From the NCBI GenBank assembly GCA_964059195.1, contig CAXKWD010000001.1, positions 154,244,532 through 154,308,531 on the forward strand: a stretch of 64,000 nt of DNA, in the 5' to 3' direction. Source of the DNA: Ectobius pallidus. Lineage: Eukaryota; Arthropoda; Insecta; Blattodea; Ectobiidae. A model generated the notes under the pieces. The model searched no databases. It had not been told where the DNA came from and saw only the letters and a program-made list of their open reading frames with translations. The position numbers and the translations under genes are program-made. Positions 32,601 through 47,219 of this stretch are shown here, piece after piece; the first letter of the stretch is position 1; each line of letters opens with the position of its first letter.

Positions 32601-33759
32601 GAAAAATGCGCCCAGAATTCCGAGAAGGCTAACCCCATTGAAAATTTCGAAAAATGCGCCCAGAATTCCGAGAAGGCTAACCCCTCTGAAAATTTCGAAA
32701 AACGAGCCCAAAATTCCGAGAAGGCTAACCCCTTTGAAAATTTCGAAAAACGAGCCCAAAATTCCGAGAAGGCTAACCCCTTTGAAAATTTCGAAAAATG
32801 CGCCCAGAATTCCGAGAAGGCTAACCCCTTTGAAAATTTCGAAAAATGCGCCCAGAATTCCGATAAGGCTAACGCTCATTGAAATTTTCGAAAAATGCGC
32901 CCAAAATACCGAGAAGGCTAACCCCTTTGAAAATTTCGAAAAATGCGCCCAGAATTCCGAGAAGGCTAACCCCATTGAAAATTTCGAAAAATGCGCCCAG
33001 AATTCCGAGAAGGCTAAAACTTTGAAAATTTCGAAAAACGAGCCCAAAATTCCGAGAAGGCTAACCCCTTTGAAAATTTCGAAAAATGCGCCCAGAATTC
33101 CGAGAAGGCTAACCCCTTTGAAAATTACGAAAAATGCGCCCAGAATTCAGAGAAGGCTAACGCTCTTTGAAATTTTCGAAAAATGCGCCCAGAATACCGA
33201 GAAGGCTAACCCCTTTGAAAATTTCGAAAAATGCGCCCAGAATTCTGAGAAGGCTAACCCCTATGAGAATTTCGAAAAATGCGCCCAGAATTCGAAAAAT
33301 GCGCCCAGAATTCCGAGAAGGCTAACCCCTTTGAAAATTTCGAAAAATGCTCCCAGAATTCCGAGAAGGCTAACACCTTTGAAAATTAAGAAAAATGCGC
33401 CCAGAATTCCGAGAAGGCTAACCCCTTTGAAAATTTCGAAAAATGCGCCAAGAATCCCGAGAATCTAACCCCTTTGAAAATTTCAAAAAATGCGCTAGAA
33501 TTCCGAGAAGGATAACCCCTTTGAAAATTTCGAAAAATGCGCCCAGAATTCCGAGAAGGCTAACACCTTTGAAAATTTCGAAAAATGCGCCCAGAATTCC
33601 GAGAAGGCTAACCCCTTTGAAAATTTCAAAAAAGGCGCCCAGAATTCCGAGAAGGCTAACCCCTTTGAAAATTTCGAAAAATGCGCCCAGAATTCCGAGA
33701 AGGCTAACCCTTTTGAAGATTTCGAAAATGCGCCCAGAATTCCGAGAAGGCTAACCCCT

Positions 33760-35435
33760 TTGAAAATTTCGAAATATGCGCCCAGAATTCCGAGAAAGCT
33801 AACCCTCTTTGACATTTTCGAAAAATGCGCCCAGAATTCCGAGAAGGCTAACCCCTTTGAACATTTCCAAAAATGCGCCCAGAATTCCGAGAAGACTAAC
33901 CCCTTTGAAAATTTCGTAAAATGCGCCCAGAATTCCGAGAAGGCTAACCCCTTTGAAAATTTCGAAAAATGCGCCCAGAATTCCGAAAAGGCTAACCCCT
34001 TTGAAAATTTCGAAAAATGCGCCCAGAATTCCGAGAAGGCTAACCCCTTTGAAAATTTCGAAAAATGCGCCCAGAATTCCGAGAAGGCTAACCCCTTTGA
34101 AAATATCGAAAAATGCGCCCAGAATTCCGAGAAGGCTAACCCCTTTGAAAATATCGAAAAATGCGCCCAGAATTCCGAGAAGGTTAACCCCTTTGAAAAT
34201 TTCGAAAAATGCGCCCAGAATTCCGAGAAGGCTAAAACTTTGAAAATTTCGAAAAATGCGCCCAGAATTCCGAGAAGGCTAACCCCTTTGAAAATTTCGA
34301 AAAATGCGCCCAGAATTCCGAGAAGGCTAACCCCTTTGAAAATTTCGAAAAATGCGCCCAGAATCCCGAGAAGGCTAACCCCTATGAAAATTTCGAAAAA
34401 TGCCCCCAGAATTCCGAGAAGGCTAACCCCTTTGAAAATTTCGAAAAATGCGCCCAGAATTCCGAGAAGGCTAACCCCTTTGAAAATTTCGAAAAATGCG
34501 CCCAGAATTCAGAGAAGGCTAACCCCTTTGAAAATTTCGAAAATGCGCCCAGAATTCCGAGAAGGCTAACCCCTTTGAAAATTTCGAAAAATGCGCCCAG
34601 AATTCCGAGAAGGCTAACCCCTTTGAAGATTTCGAAAATGCGCCCAGAATTCCGAGAAGGCTAACCCCTTTGAAAATTTCGAAAAATGCGACCAGAAATC
34701 CGAGAAGGCTAACCCCTTTGAAATTTTCGAAAAATGCGACCAGAATTCCGAGAAGGCTAACCCCTTTGAACATTTCCAAAAATGCGCCCAGAATTCCGAG
34801 AAGACTAACCCCTTTGAAAATTTCGAAAAATGCGCCCAGAATTTCGAGAAGGCTAACCCCTTTGAAAATTTCGAAAAATGCGCCCAGAATTCCGAGAAGG
34901 CTAACCCCTTTGAAAATATCGAAAAATGCGCCCAGAATTCCGAGAAGGCTAACCCCTTTGAAAATTTCGAAAAATGCGCCCAGAATTCCGAGAAGGCTAA
35001 CCCCTTTGAAAATTTCGAAAAATGGGCCCAGAATTCCGAGAAGGCTAACCCCTTTGAAAATTTCGAAAAATGCGCCACGAATTCCGAGAAGGCTAACCCC
35101 TTTGAAGATTTCGAAAATGCGCCCAGAATTCCGAGAAGGCTAACCCTCTTTAAAATTTTCGAAAAATTCGCCCAGAATTCCGAGAAGGCTAACCCCTATG
35201 AAAATTTCGAAAAATGCGCCCAGAATTCCGAGAAGGCTAACCCCTAAGAAAATTTCGAAAAATGCGCCCAGAATTCCGAGAAGGCTAACCCCTTTGAAAA
35301 TTTCGAAAAATGTGCCCAGAATTCCGAGAAGGCTAACCCCTTTGAAAATTTCGAAAAATGCGCTAGAATTCCGAGAAGGCTAACCCTTTTGAAGATTTCG
35401 AAAATGCGCCCAGAATTCCGAGAAGGCTAACTCCT
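33760..35435 (+). repeat. 1.68-kb higher-order unit, copy 1
   Basis: Begins at the GAAATATGCG monomer followed by GAGAAAGCTAACCCTC and TTTGACATTTTCG. The same start recurs at about 35436, 37111, 40512, 43723, 45782, 53111 and 58762. Copies 33760 and 35436 differ by the placement of one AAAAGG variant and a few bases. Confidence 0.8.
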
Positions 35436-37110
35436 TTGAAAATTTCGAAATATGCGCCCAGAATTCCGAGAAAGCTAACCCTCTTTGACATTTTCGAAAA
35501 ATGCGCCCAGAATTCCGAGAAGGCTAACCCCTTTGAACATTTCCAAAAATGCGCCCAGAATTCCGAGAAGACTAACCCCTTTGAAAATTTCGTAAAATGC
35601 GCCCAGAATTCCGAGAAGGCTAACCCCTTTGAAAATTTCGAAAAATGCGCCCAGAATTCCGAGAAGGCTAACCCCTTTGAAAATTTCGAAAAATGCGCCC
35701 AGAATTCCGAAAAGGCTAACCCCTTTGAAAATTTCGAAAAATGCGCCCAGAATTCCGAGAAGGCTAACCCCTTTGAAAATATCGAAAAATGCGCCCAGAA
35801 TTCCGAGAAGGCTAACCCCTTTGAAAATATCGAAAAATGCGCCCAGAATTCCGAGAAGGTTAACCCCTTTGAAAATTTCGAAAAATGCGCCCAGAATTCC
35901 GAGAAGGCTAAAACTTTGAAAATTTCGAAAAATGCGCCCAGAATTCCGAGAAGGCTAACCCCTTTGAAAATTTCGAAAAATGCGCCCAGAATTCCGAGAA
36001 GGCTAACCCCTTTGAAAATTTCGAAAAATGCGCCCAGAATCCCGAGAAGGCTAACCCCTATGAAAATTTCGAAAAATGCCCCCAGAATTCCGAGAAGGCT
36101 AACCCCTTTGAAAATTTCGAAAAATGCGCCCAGAATTCCGAGAAGGCTAACCCCTTTGAAAATTTCGAAAAATGCGCCCAGAATTCAGAGAAGGCTAACC
36201 CCTTTGAAAATTTCGAAAATGCGCCCAGAATTCCGAGAAGGCTAACCCCTTTGAAAATTTCGAAAAATGCGCCCAGAATTCCGAGAAGGCTAACCCCTTT
36301 GAAGATTTCGAAAATGCGCCCAGAATTCCGAGAAGGCTAACCCCTTTGAAAATTTCGAAAAATGCGACCAGAAATCCGAGAAGGCTAACCCCTTTGAAAT
36401 TTTCGAAAAATGCGACCAGAATTCCGAGAAGGCTAACCCCTTTGAACATTTCCAAAAATGCGCCCAGAATTCCGAGAAGACTAACCCCTTTGAAAATTTC
36501 GAAAAATGCGCCCAGAATTTCGAGAAGGCTAACCCCTTTGAAAATTTCGAAAAATGCGCCCAGAATTCCGAGAAGGCTAACCCCTTTGAAAATATCGAAA
36601 AATGCGCCCAGAATTCCGAGAAGGCTAACCCCTTTGAAAATTTCGAAAAATGCGCCCAGAATTCCGAGAAGGCTAACCCCTTTGAAAATTTCGAAAATGG
36701 GCCCAGAATTCCGAGAAGGCTAACCCCTTTGAAAATTTCGAAAAATGCGCCACGAATTCCGAGAAGGCTAACCCCTTTGAAGATTTCGAAAATGCGCCCA
36801 GAATTCCGAGAAGGCTAACCCTCTTTGAAATTTTCGAAAAATGCGCCCAGAATTCCGAGAAGGCTAACCCCTATGAAAATTTCGAAAAATGCGCCCAGAA
36901 TTCCGAGAAGGCTAACCCCTAAGAAAATTTCGAAAAATGCGCCCAGAATTCCGAGAAGGCTAACCCCTTTGAAAATTTCGAAAAATGTGCCCAGAATTCC
37001 GAGAAGGCTAACCCCTTTGAAAATGTCGAAAAATGCGCTAGAATTCCGAGAAGGCTAACCCTTTTGAAGATTTCGAAAATGCGCCCAGAATTCCGAGAAG
37101 GCTAACCCCT
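35436..37110 (+). repeat. 1.68-kb higher-order unit, copy 2
   Basis: Tandem second copy, offset 1676 from 33760 and 1675 to the next copy. The following copy (37111) has one extra 48-bp monomer near 37440. Confidence 0.8.
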
Positions 37111-38880
37111 TTGAAAATTTCGAAATATGCGCCCAGAATTCCGAGAAAGCTAACCCTCTTTGACATTTTCGAAAAATGCGCCCAGAATTCCGAGAAGGCT
37201 AACCCCTTTGAACATTTCCAAAAATGCGCCCAGAATTCCGAGAAGACTAACCCCTTTGAAAATTTCGTAAAATGCGCCCAGAATTCCGAGAAGGCTAACC
37301 CCTTTGAAAATTTCGAAAAATGCGCCCAGAATTCCGAGAAGGCTAACCCCTTTGAAAATTTCGAAAAATGCGCCCAGAATTCCGAAAAGGCTAACCCCTT
37401 TGAAAATTTCGAAAAATGCGCCCAGAATTCCGAGAAGGCTAACCCCTTTGAAAATTTCGAAAAATGCGCCCAGAATTCCGAGAAGGCTAACCCCTTTGAA
37501 AATATCGAAAAATGCGCCCAGAATTCCGAGAAGGCTAACCCCTTTGAAAATATCGAAAAATGCGCCCAGAATTCCGAGAAGGTTAACCCCTTTGAAAATT
37601 TCGAAAAATGCGCCCAGAATTCCGAGAAGGCTAAAACTTTGAAAATTTCGAAAAATGCGCCCAGAATTCCGAGAAGGCTAACCCCTTTGAAAATTTCGAA
37701 AAATGCGCCCAGAATTCCGAGAAGGCTAACCCCTTTGAAAATTTCGAAAAATGCGCCCAGAATCCCGAGAAGGCTAACCCCTATGAAAATTTCGAAAAAT
37801 GCCCCCAGAATTCCGAGAAGGCTAACCGCTTTGAAAATTTCGAAAAATGCGCCCAGAATTCCGAGAAGGCTAACCCCTTTGAAAATTTCGAAAAATGCGC
37901 CCAGAATTCAGAGAAGGCTAACCCCTTTGAAAATTTCGAAAATGCGCCCAGAATTCCGAGAAGGCTAACCCCTTTGAAAATTTCGAAAAATGCGCCCAGA
38001 ATTCCGAGAAGGCTAACCCCTTTGAAGATTTCGAAAATGCGCCCAGAATTCCGAGAAGGCTAACCCCTTTGAAAATTTCGAAAAATGCGACCAGAAATCC
38101 GAGAAGGCTAACCCCTTTGAAATTTTCGAAAAATGCGACCAGAATTCCGAGAAGGCTAACCCCTTTGAACATTTCCAAAAATGCGCCCAGAATTCCGAGA
38201 AGACTAACCCCTTTGAAAATTTCGAAAAATGCGCCCAGAATTTCGAGAAGGCTAACCCCTTTGAAAATTTCGAAAAATGCGCCCAGAATTCCGAGAAGGC
38301 TAACCCCTTTGAAAATATCGAAAAATGCGCCCAGAATTCCGAGAAGGCTAACCCCTTTGAAAATTTCGAAAAATGCGCCCAGAATTCCGAGAAGGCTAAC
38401 CCCTTTGAAAATTTCGAAAAATGGGCCCAGAATTCCGAGAAGGCTAACCCCTTTGAAAATTTCGAAAAATGCGCCACGAATTCCGAGAAGGCTAACCCCT
38501 TTGAAGATTTCGAAAATGCGCCCAGAATTCCGAGAAGGCTAACCCTCTTTGAAATTTTCGAAAAATGCGCCCAGAATTCCGAGAAGGCTAACCCCTATGA
38601 AAATTTCGAAAAATGCGCCCAGAATTCCGAGAAGGCTAACCCCTAAGAAAATTTCGAAAAATGCGCCCAGAATTCCGAGAAGGCTAACCCCTTTGAAAAT
38701 TTCGAAAAATGTGCCCAGAATTCCGAGAAGGCTAACCCCTTTGAAAATTTCGAAAAATGCGCTAGAATTCCGAGAAGGCTAACCCCTTTGAAAATTTCGA
38801 AAAATGCGCCCAGAATTCCGAGAAGGCTAACACCTTTGAAAATTTCGAAAAATGCGCCCAGAATTCCGAGAAGGCTAACC
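37111..38880 (+). repeat. Long-range duplication at 16.0 kb, copy 1
   Basis: Matches 53111-54880 at a constant offset of 16000 with no net indel. All marks keep register: GAAATATGCG start, GAGAAGGTTAACC, AATTCAGAGAAGG, GCGCCACGAATTCC, CCCCTAAGAAAATTTCG, GCGCTAGAATTCC. Confidence 0.8.
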
Positions 38881-41800
38881 CCTTTGAAAATTTCGAAAAA
38901 TGCGCCCAGAATTCCGAGAAGGCTAACCCCTTTGAACATTTCCAAAAATGCGCCCAGAATTCCGAGAAGACTAACCCCTTTGAAAATTTCGTAAAATGCG
39001 CCCAGAATTCCGAGAAGGCTAACCCCTTTGAAAATTTCGAAAAATGCGCCCAGAATTCCGAGAAGGCTAACCCCTTTGAAAATTTCGAAAAATGCGCCCA
39101 GAATTCCGAGAAGGCTAACCCCTTTGAAAATTTCGAAAAATGCGCCCAGAATTCCGAGAAGGCTAACCCCTTTGAAAATTTCGAAAAATGCGCCCAGAAT
39201 TCCGAGAAGGCTAACCCCTTTGAAAATATCGAAAAATGCGCCCAGAATTCCGAGAAGGCTAACCCCTTTGAAAATATCGAAAAATGCGCCCAGAATTCCG
39301 AGAATGTTAACCCCTTTGAAAATTTCGAAAAATGCGCCCAGAATTCCGAGAAGGCTAAAACTTTGAAAATTTCGAAAAATGCGCCCAGAATTCCGAGAAG
39401 GCTAACCCCTTTGAAAATTTCGAAAAATGCGCCCAGAATTCCGAGAAGGCTAACCCCTTTGAAAATATCGAAAAATGCGCCCAGAATTCCGAGAAGGCTA
39501 ACGCCTTTGAAAATATCGAAAAATGCGCCCAGAATTCCGAGAAGACTAACCCCTTTGAAAATTTCGTAAAATGCGCCCAGAATTCCGAGAAGGCTAACCC
39601 CTTTGAAAATTTCGAAAAATGCGCCCAGAATTCCGAGAAGGCTAACCCCTTTGAAAATTTCGAAAAATGCGCCCAGAATTCCGAGAAGGCTAATCCCTTT
39701 GAAAATTTCGAAAAATGCGCCCAGAATTCCGAGAAGGATAACCCCTTTGAAAATTTCGAAAAATGGGCCCAGAATTCCGATAAGGCTAACCCCTTTGAAA
39801 ATATCGAAAAATGCGCCCAGAATTCCGAGAAGGCTAACCCCTTTGAAAATATCGAAAAATGCGCCCAGAATTCCGAGAATGTTAACCCCTTTGAAAATTT
39901 CGAAAAATGCGCCCAGAATTCCGAGAAGGCTAAAACTTTGAAAATTTCGAAAAATGCGCCCAGAATTCCGAGAAGGCTAACCCCTTTGAAAATTTCGAAA
40001 AATGCGCCCAGAATTCCGAGAAGGCTAACCCCTTTGAAAATTTCGAAAAATGCGCCCAGAATTCCGAGAAGGCTAACCCCTTTGAAAATTTCGAAAAATG
40101 CGCCCAGAATCCCGAGAAGGCTAACCCCTATGAAAATTTCGAAAAATGCCCCCAGAATTCCGAGAAGGCTAACCCCTTTGAAAATTTCGAAAAATGCGCC
40201 CAGAATTCCGAGAAGGCTAACCCCTTTGAAAATTTCGAAAAATGCGCCCAGAATTCCAATAAGGCTAACCCCTTTGAAAATTTCGAAAAATGCGCCCAGA
40301 ATTCCGAGAAGGCTAACCCCTAAGAAAATTTCGAAAAATGCGCCCAGAATTCCGAGAAGGCTAACCCCTTTGAAAATTTCGAAAAATGTGCCCAGAATTC
40401 CGAGAAGGCTAACCCCTTTGAAAATTTCGAAAAATGCGCTAGAATTCCGAGAAGGCTAACCCTTTTGAAGATTTCGAAAATGCGCCCAGAATTCCGAGAA
40501 GGCTAACCCCTTTGAAAATTTCGAAATATGCGCCCAGAATTCCGAGAAAGCTAACCCTCTTTGACATTTTCGAAAAATGCGCCCAGAATTCCGAGAAGGC
40601 TAACCCCTTTGAACATTTCCAAAAATGCGCCCAGAATTCCGAGAAGACTAACCCCTTTGAAAATTTCGTAAAATGCGCCCAGAATTCCGAGAAGGCTAAC
40701 CCCTTTGAAAATTTCGAAAAATGCGCCCAGAATTCCGAGAAGGCTAACCCCTTTGAAAATTTCGAAAAATGCGCCCAGAATTCCGAAAAGGCTAACCCCT
40801 TTGAAAATTTCGAAAAATGCGCCCAGAATTCCGAGAAGGCTAACCCCTTTGAAAATTTCGAAAAATGCGCCCAGAATTCCGAGAAGGCTAACCCCTTTGA
40901 AAATATCGAAAAATGCGCCCAGAATTCCGAGAAGGCTAACCCCTTTGAAAATATCGAAAAATGCGCCCAGAATTCCGAGAAGGTTAACCCCTTTGAAAAT
41001 TTCGAAAAATGCGCCCAGAATTCCGAGAAGGCTAAAACTTTGAAAATTTCGAAAAATGCGCCCAGAATTCCGAGAAGGCTAACCCCTTTGAAAATTTCGA
41101 AAAATGCGCCCAGAATTCCGAGAAGGCTAACCCCTTTGAAAATTTCGAAAAATGCGCCCAGAATCCCGAGAAGGCTAACCCCTATGAAAATTTCGAAAAA
41201 TGCCCCCAGAATTCCGAGAAGGCTAACCCCTTTGAAAATTTCGAAAAATGCGCCCAGAATTCCGAGAAGGCTAACCCCTTTGAAAATTTCGAAAAATGCG
41301 CCCAGAATTCAGAGAAGGCTAACCCCTTTGAAAATTTCGAAAATGCGCCCAGAATTCCGAGAAGGCTAACCCCTTTGAAAATTTCGAAAAATGCGCCCAG
41401 AATTCCGAGAAGGCTAACCCCTTTGAAGATTTCGAAAATGCGCCCAGAATTCCGAGAAGGCTAACCCCTTTGAAAATTTCGAAAAATGCGACCAGAAATC
41501 CGAGAAGGCTAACCCCTTTGAAATTTTCGAAAAATGCGACCAGAATTCCGAGAAGGCTAACCCCTTTGAACATTTCCAAAAATGCGCCCAGAATTCCGAG
41601 AAGACTAACCCCTTTGAAAATTTCGAAAAATGCGCCCAGAATTTCGAGAAGGCTAACCCCTTTGAAAATTTCGAAAAATGCGCCCAGAATTCCGAGAAGG
41701 CTAACCCCTTTGAAAATATCGAAAAATGCGCCCAGAATTCCGAGAAGGCTAACCCCTTTGAAAATTTCGAAAAATGCGCCCAGAATTCCGAGAAGGCTAA

Positions 41801-44800
41801 CCCCTTTGAAAATTTCGAAAAATGGGCCCAGAATTCCGAGAAGGCTAACCCCTTTGAAAATTTCGAAAAATGCGCCACGAATTCCGAGAAGGCTAACCCC
41901 TTTGAAGATTTCGAAAATGCGCCCAGAATTCCGAGAAGGCTAACCCTCTTTGAAATTTTCGAAAAATGCGCCCAGAATTCCGAGAAGGCTAACCCCTATG
42001 AAAATTTCGAAAAATGCGCCCAGAATTCCGAGGAAGGCTAACCCCTTTGAAAATTTCGAAAAATGCGCCCAGAATTCCGAGAAGGCTAACCCCTTTGAAA
42101 ATTTCGAAAAATGCGCCCAGAATTCCGAGAAGGCTAACCCCTTTGAAAATTTCGAAAAATGCGCCCAGAATTCCGAGAAGGCTAACCCCTTTGAAAATAT
42201 CGAAAAATGCGCCCAGAATTCCGAGAAGGCTAACCCCTTTGAAAATATCGAAAAATGCGCCCAGAATTCCGAGAATGTTAACCCCTTTGAAAATTTCGAA
42301 AAATGCGCCCAGAATTCCGAGAAGGCTAAAACTTTGAAAATTTCGAAAAATGCGCCCAGAATTCCGAGAAGGCTAACCCCTTTGAAAATTTCGAAAAATG
42401 CGCCCAGAATTCCGAGAAGGCTAACCCCTTTGAAAATATCGAAAAATGCGCCCAGAATTCCGAGAAGGCTAACCCCTTTGAAAATATCGAAAAATGCGCC
42501 CAGAATTCCGAGAAGACTAACCCCTTTGAAAATTTCGTAAAATGCGCCCAGAATTCCGAGAAGGCTAACCCCTTTGAAAATTTCGAAAAATGCGCCCAGA
42601 ATTCCGAGAAGGCTAACCCCTTTGAAAATTTCGAAAAATGCGCCCAGAATTCCGAGAAGGCTAACCCCTTTGAAAATTTCGAAAAATGCGCCCAGAATTC
42701 CGAGAAGGATAACCCCTTTGAAAATTTCGAAAAATGGGCCCAGAATTCCGATAAGGCTAACCCCTTTGAAAATATCGAAAAATGCGCCCAGAATTCCGAG
42801 AAGGCTAACCCCTTTGAAAATATCGAAAAATGCGCCCAGAATTCCGAGAATGTTAACCCCTTTGAAAATTTCGAAAAATGCGCCCAGAATTCCGAGAAGG
42901 CTAAAACTTTGAAAATTTCGAAAAATGCGCCCAGAATTCCGAGAAGCCTAACCCCTTTGAAAATTTCGAAAAATACGCCCAGAATTCCGAGAAGGCTAAC
43001 CCCTTTGAAAATTTCGAAAAATGCGCCCAGAATTCCGAGAAGGCTAACCCCTTTGAAAATTTCGAAAAATGCGCCCAGAATCCCGAGAAGGCTAACCCCT
43101 ATGAAAATTTCGAAAAATGCCCCCAGAATTCCGAGAAGGCTAACCCCTTTGAAAATTTCGAAAAATGCGCCCAGAATTCCGAGAAGGCTAACCCCTTTGA
43201 AAATTTCGAAAAATGCGCCCAGAATTCCAATAAGGCTAACCCCTTTGAAAATTTCGAAAAATGCGCCCAGAATTCCGAGAAGGCTAACCCCTTTGAAAAT
43301 ATCGAAAAATGCGCCCAGAATTCCGAGAAGGCTAACCCCTTTGAAAATATCGAAAAATGCGCCCAGAATTCCGAGAAGGCTAACCCCTTTGAAAATTTCG
43401 AAAAATGCGCCCAGAATCCCGAGAAGGCTAACCCCTATGAAAATTTCGAAAAATGCCCCCAGAATTCCGAGAAGGCTAACCCCTATGAAAATTTCGAAAA
43501 ATGCGCCCAGAATTCCGAGAAGGCTAACCCCTAAGAAAATTTCGAAAAATGCGCCCAGAATTCCGAGAAGGCTAACCCCTTTGAAAATTTCGAAAAATGT
43601 GCCCAGAATTCCGAGAAGGCTAACCCCTTTGAAAATTTCGAAAAATGCGCTAGAATTCCGAGAAGGCTAACCCTTTTGAAGATTTCGAAAATGCGCCCAG
43701 AATTCCGAGAAGGCTAACCCCTTTGAAAATTTCGAAATATGCGCCCAGAATTCCGAGAAAGCTAACCCTCTTTGACATTTTCGAAAAATGCGCCCAGAAT
43801 TCCGAGAAGGCTAACCCCTTTGAACATTTCCAAAAATGCGCCCAGAATTCCGAGAAGACTAACCCCTTTGAAAATTTCGTAAAATGCGCCCAGAATTCCG
43901 AGAAGGCTAACCCCTTTGAAAATTTCGAAAATATCGCCCAGAATTCCGAGAAGGCTAACCCCTTTGAAAATTTCGAAAAATGCGCCCAGAATTCCGAAAA
44001 GGCTAACCCCTTTGAAAATTTCGAAAAATGCGCCCAGAATTCCGAGAAGGCTAACCCCTTTGAAAATATCGAAAAATGCGCCCAGAATTCCGAGAAGGCT
44101 AACCCCTTTGAAAATATCGAAAAATGCGCCCAGAATTCCGAGAAGGTTAACCCCTTTGAAAATTTCGAAAAATGCGCCCAGAATTCCGAGAAGGCTAAAA
44201 CTTTGAAAATTTCGAAAAATGCGCCCAGAATTCCGAGAAGGCTAACCCCTTTGAAAATTTCGAAAAATGCGCCCAGAATTCCGAGAAGGCTAACCCCTTT
44301 GAAAATTTCGAAAAATGCGCCCAGAATCCCGAGAAGGCTAACCCCTATGAAAATTTCGAAAAATGCCCCCAGAATTCCGAGAAGGCTAACCCCTTTGAAA
44401 ATTTCGAAAAATGCGCCCAGAATTCCGAGAAGGCTAACCCCTTTGAAAATTTCGAAAAATGCGCCCAGAATTCAGAGAAGGCTAACCCCTTTGAAAATTT
44501 CGAAAATGCGCCCAGAATTCCGAGAAGGCTAACCCCTTTGAAAATTTCGAAAAATGCGCCCAGAATTCCGAGAAGGCTAACCCCTTTGAACATTTCCAAA
44601 AATGCGCCCAGAATTCCGAGAAGACTAACCCCTTTGAAAATTTCGTAAAATGCGCCCAGAATTCCGAGAAGGCTAACCCCTTTGAAAATTTCGAAAAATG
44701 CGCCCAGAATTCCGAGAAGGCTAACCCCTTTGAAAATTTCGAAAAATGCGCCCAGAATTCCGAGAAGGCTAACCCCTTTGAAAATTTCGAAAAATGCGCC

Positions 44801-46689
44801 CAGAATTCCGAGAAGGCTAACCCCTTTGAAAATATCGAAAAATGCGCCCAGAATTCCGAGAAGGCTAACCCCTTTGAAAATATCGAAAAATGCGCCCAGA
44901 ATTCCGAGAATGTTAACCCCTTTGAAAATTTCGAAAAATGCGCCCAGAATTCCGAGAAGGCTAAAACTTTGAAAATTTCGAAAAATGCGCCCAGAATTCC
45001 GAGAAGGCTAACCCCTTTGAAAATTTCGAAAAATGCGCCCAGAATTCCGAGAAGGCTAACCCCTTTGAAAATATCGAAAAATGCGCCCAGAATTCCGAGA
45101 AGGCTAACCCCTTTGAAAATATCGAAAAATGCGCCCAGAATTCCGAGAATGTTAACCCCTTTGAAAATTTCGAAAAATGCGCCCAGAATTCCGAGAAGGC
45201 TAAAACTTTGAAAATTTCGAAAAATGCGCCCAGAATTCCGAGAAGGCTAACCCCTTTGAAAATTTCGAAAAATGCGCCCAGAATTCCGAGAAGGCTAACC
45301 CCTTTGAAAATTTCGAAAAATGCGCCCAGAATTCCGAGAAGGCTAACCCCTTTGAAAATTTCGAAAAATGCGCCCAGAATCCCGAGAAGGCTAACCCCTA
45401 TGAAAATTTCGAAAAATGCCCCCAGAATTCCGAGAAGGCTAACCCCTTTGAAAATTTCGAAAAATGCGCCCAGAATTCCGAGAAGGCTAACCCCTTTGAA
45501 AATTTCGAAAAATGCGCCCAGAATTCCAATAAGGCTAACCCCTTTGAAAATTTCGAAAAATGCGCCCAGAATTCCGAGAAGGCTAACCCCTAAGAAAATT
45601 TCGAAAAATGCGCCCAGAATTCCGAGAAGGCTAACCCCTTTGAAAATTTCGAAAAATGTGCCCAGAATTCCGAGAAGGCTAACCCCTTTGAAAATTTCGA
45701 AAAATGCGCTAGAATTCCGAGAAGGCTAACCCTTTTGAAGATTTCGAAAATGCGCCCAGAATTCCGAGAAGGCTAACCCCTTTGAAAATTTCGAAATATG
45801 CGCCCAGAATTCCGAGAAAGCTAACCCTCTTTGACATTTTCGAAAAATGCGCCCAGAATTCCGAGAAGGCTAACCCCTTTGAACATTTCCAAAAATGCGC
45901 CCAGAATTCCGAGAAGACTAACCCCTTTGAAAATTTCGTAAAATGCGCCCAGAATTCCGAGAAGGCTAACCCCTTTGAAAATTTCGAAAAATGCGCCCAG
46001 AATTCCGAGAAGGCTAACCCCTTTGAAAATTTCGAAAAATGCGCCCAGAATTCCGAAAAGGCTAACCCCTTTGAAAATTTCGAAAAATGCGCCCAGAATT
46101 CCGAGAAGGCTAACCCCTTTGAAAATTTCGAAAAATGCGCCCAGAATTCCGAGAAGGCTAACCCCTTTGAAAATATCGAAAAATGCGCCCAGAATTCCGA
46201 GAAGGCTAACCCCTTTGAAAATATCGAAAAATGCGCCCAGAATTCCGAGAAGGTTAACCCCTTTGAAAATTTCGAAAAATGCGCCCAGAATTCCGAGAAG
46301 GCTAAAACTTTGAAAATTTCGAAAAATGCGCCCAGAATTCCGAGAAGGCTAACCCCTTTGAAAATTTCGAAAAATGCGCCCAGAATTCCGAGAAGGCTAA
46401 CCCCTTTGAAAATTTCGAAAAATGCGCCCAGAATTCCGAGAAGGCTAACCCCTTTGAAAATTTCGAAAAATGCGCCCAGAATTCTGAGAAGGCTAACCCC
46501 TTTGAAAATTTCGAAAAATGCGCCCAGAATTCCGAGAAGGCTAACCCCTTTGAAAATATCGAAAAATGCGCCGAGAATTCCGAGAAGGCTAACCCCTTTG
46601 AAAATTTCGAAAAATGCGCCCAGAATTCCGAGAAGGCTAAAACTTTGAAAATTTCGAATAATGCGACCAGAAATCCGAGAAGGCTAACC

Positions 46690-47219
46690 CCTTTGAAATT
46701 TTCGAAAAATGCGACCAGTATTCCGAGAAGGCTAACCCCTTTGAACATTTCCAAAATATGCGCCCAGAATTCCGAGAAGACTAACCCCTTTGAAAATTTC
46801 GAAAAATGCGCCCAGAATTCCGAGAAGGCTAACCCCTTTGAAAATTTCGAAAAATGCGCCCAGAATTCCGAGAAGGCTAACCCCTTTGAAAATTTCGAAA
46901 TATGCGCCCAGAATCCCGAGAAGGCTAACCCCTATGAAAATTTCGATAAATGCCCCCAGAATTCCGAGAAGGCTAACCCCTTTGAAAATATCGAAAAATT
47001 CGCCCAGAATTCCGAGAAGGCTAACCCCTTCGAAAATTTCGAAAAATGCGCCCAGAATTCCGAGAAGGCTAACCCCTTTGAAAATTTCGAAAAATGGGCC
47101 CAGAATTCCGAGAAGGCTAACCCCTTTGAAAATTTCGAAAAATGCGCCACGAATTCCGAGAAGGCTAACCCCTTTGAAGATTTCGAAAATGCGCCCAGAA
47201 TTCCGAGAAGGCTAACCCT
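46690..47219 (+). repeat. Tandem 529-bp duplication, copy 1
   Basis: Repeated directly at 47220-47747. Marks: GCGACCAGTATTCC, TTCGATAAATGCCCCC, ATCGAAAAATTCGCCC, CCCCTTCGAAAATTTCG, GCGCCACGAATTCC. The extra base is in CCAAAATATGCG. The same pair of copies recurs at 63168-64000 (offset about 16475). Confidence 0.82.
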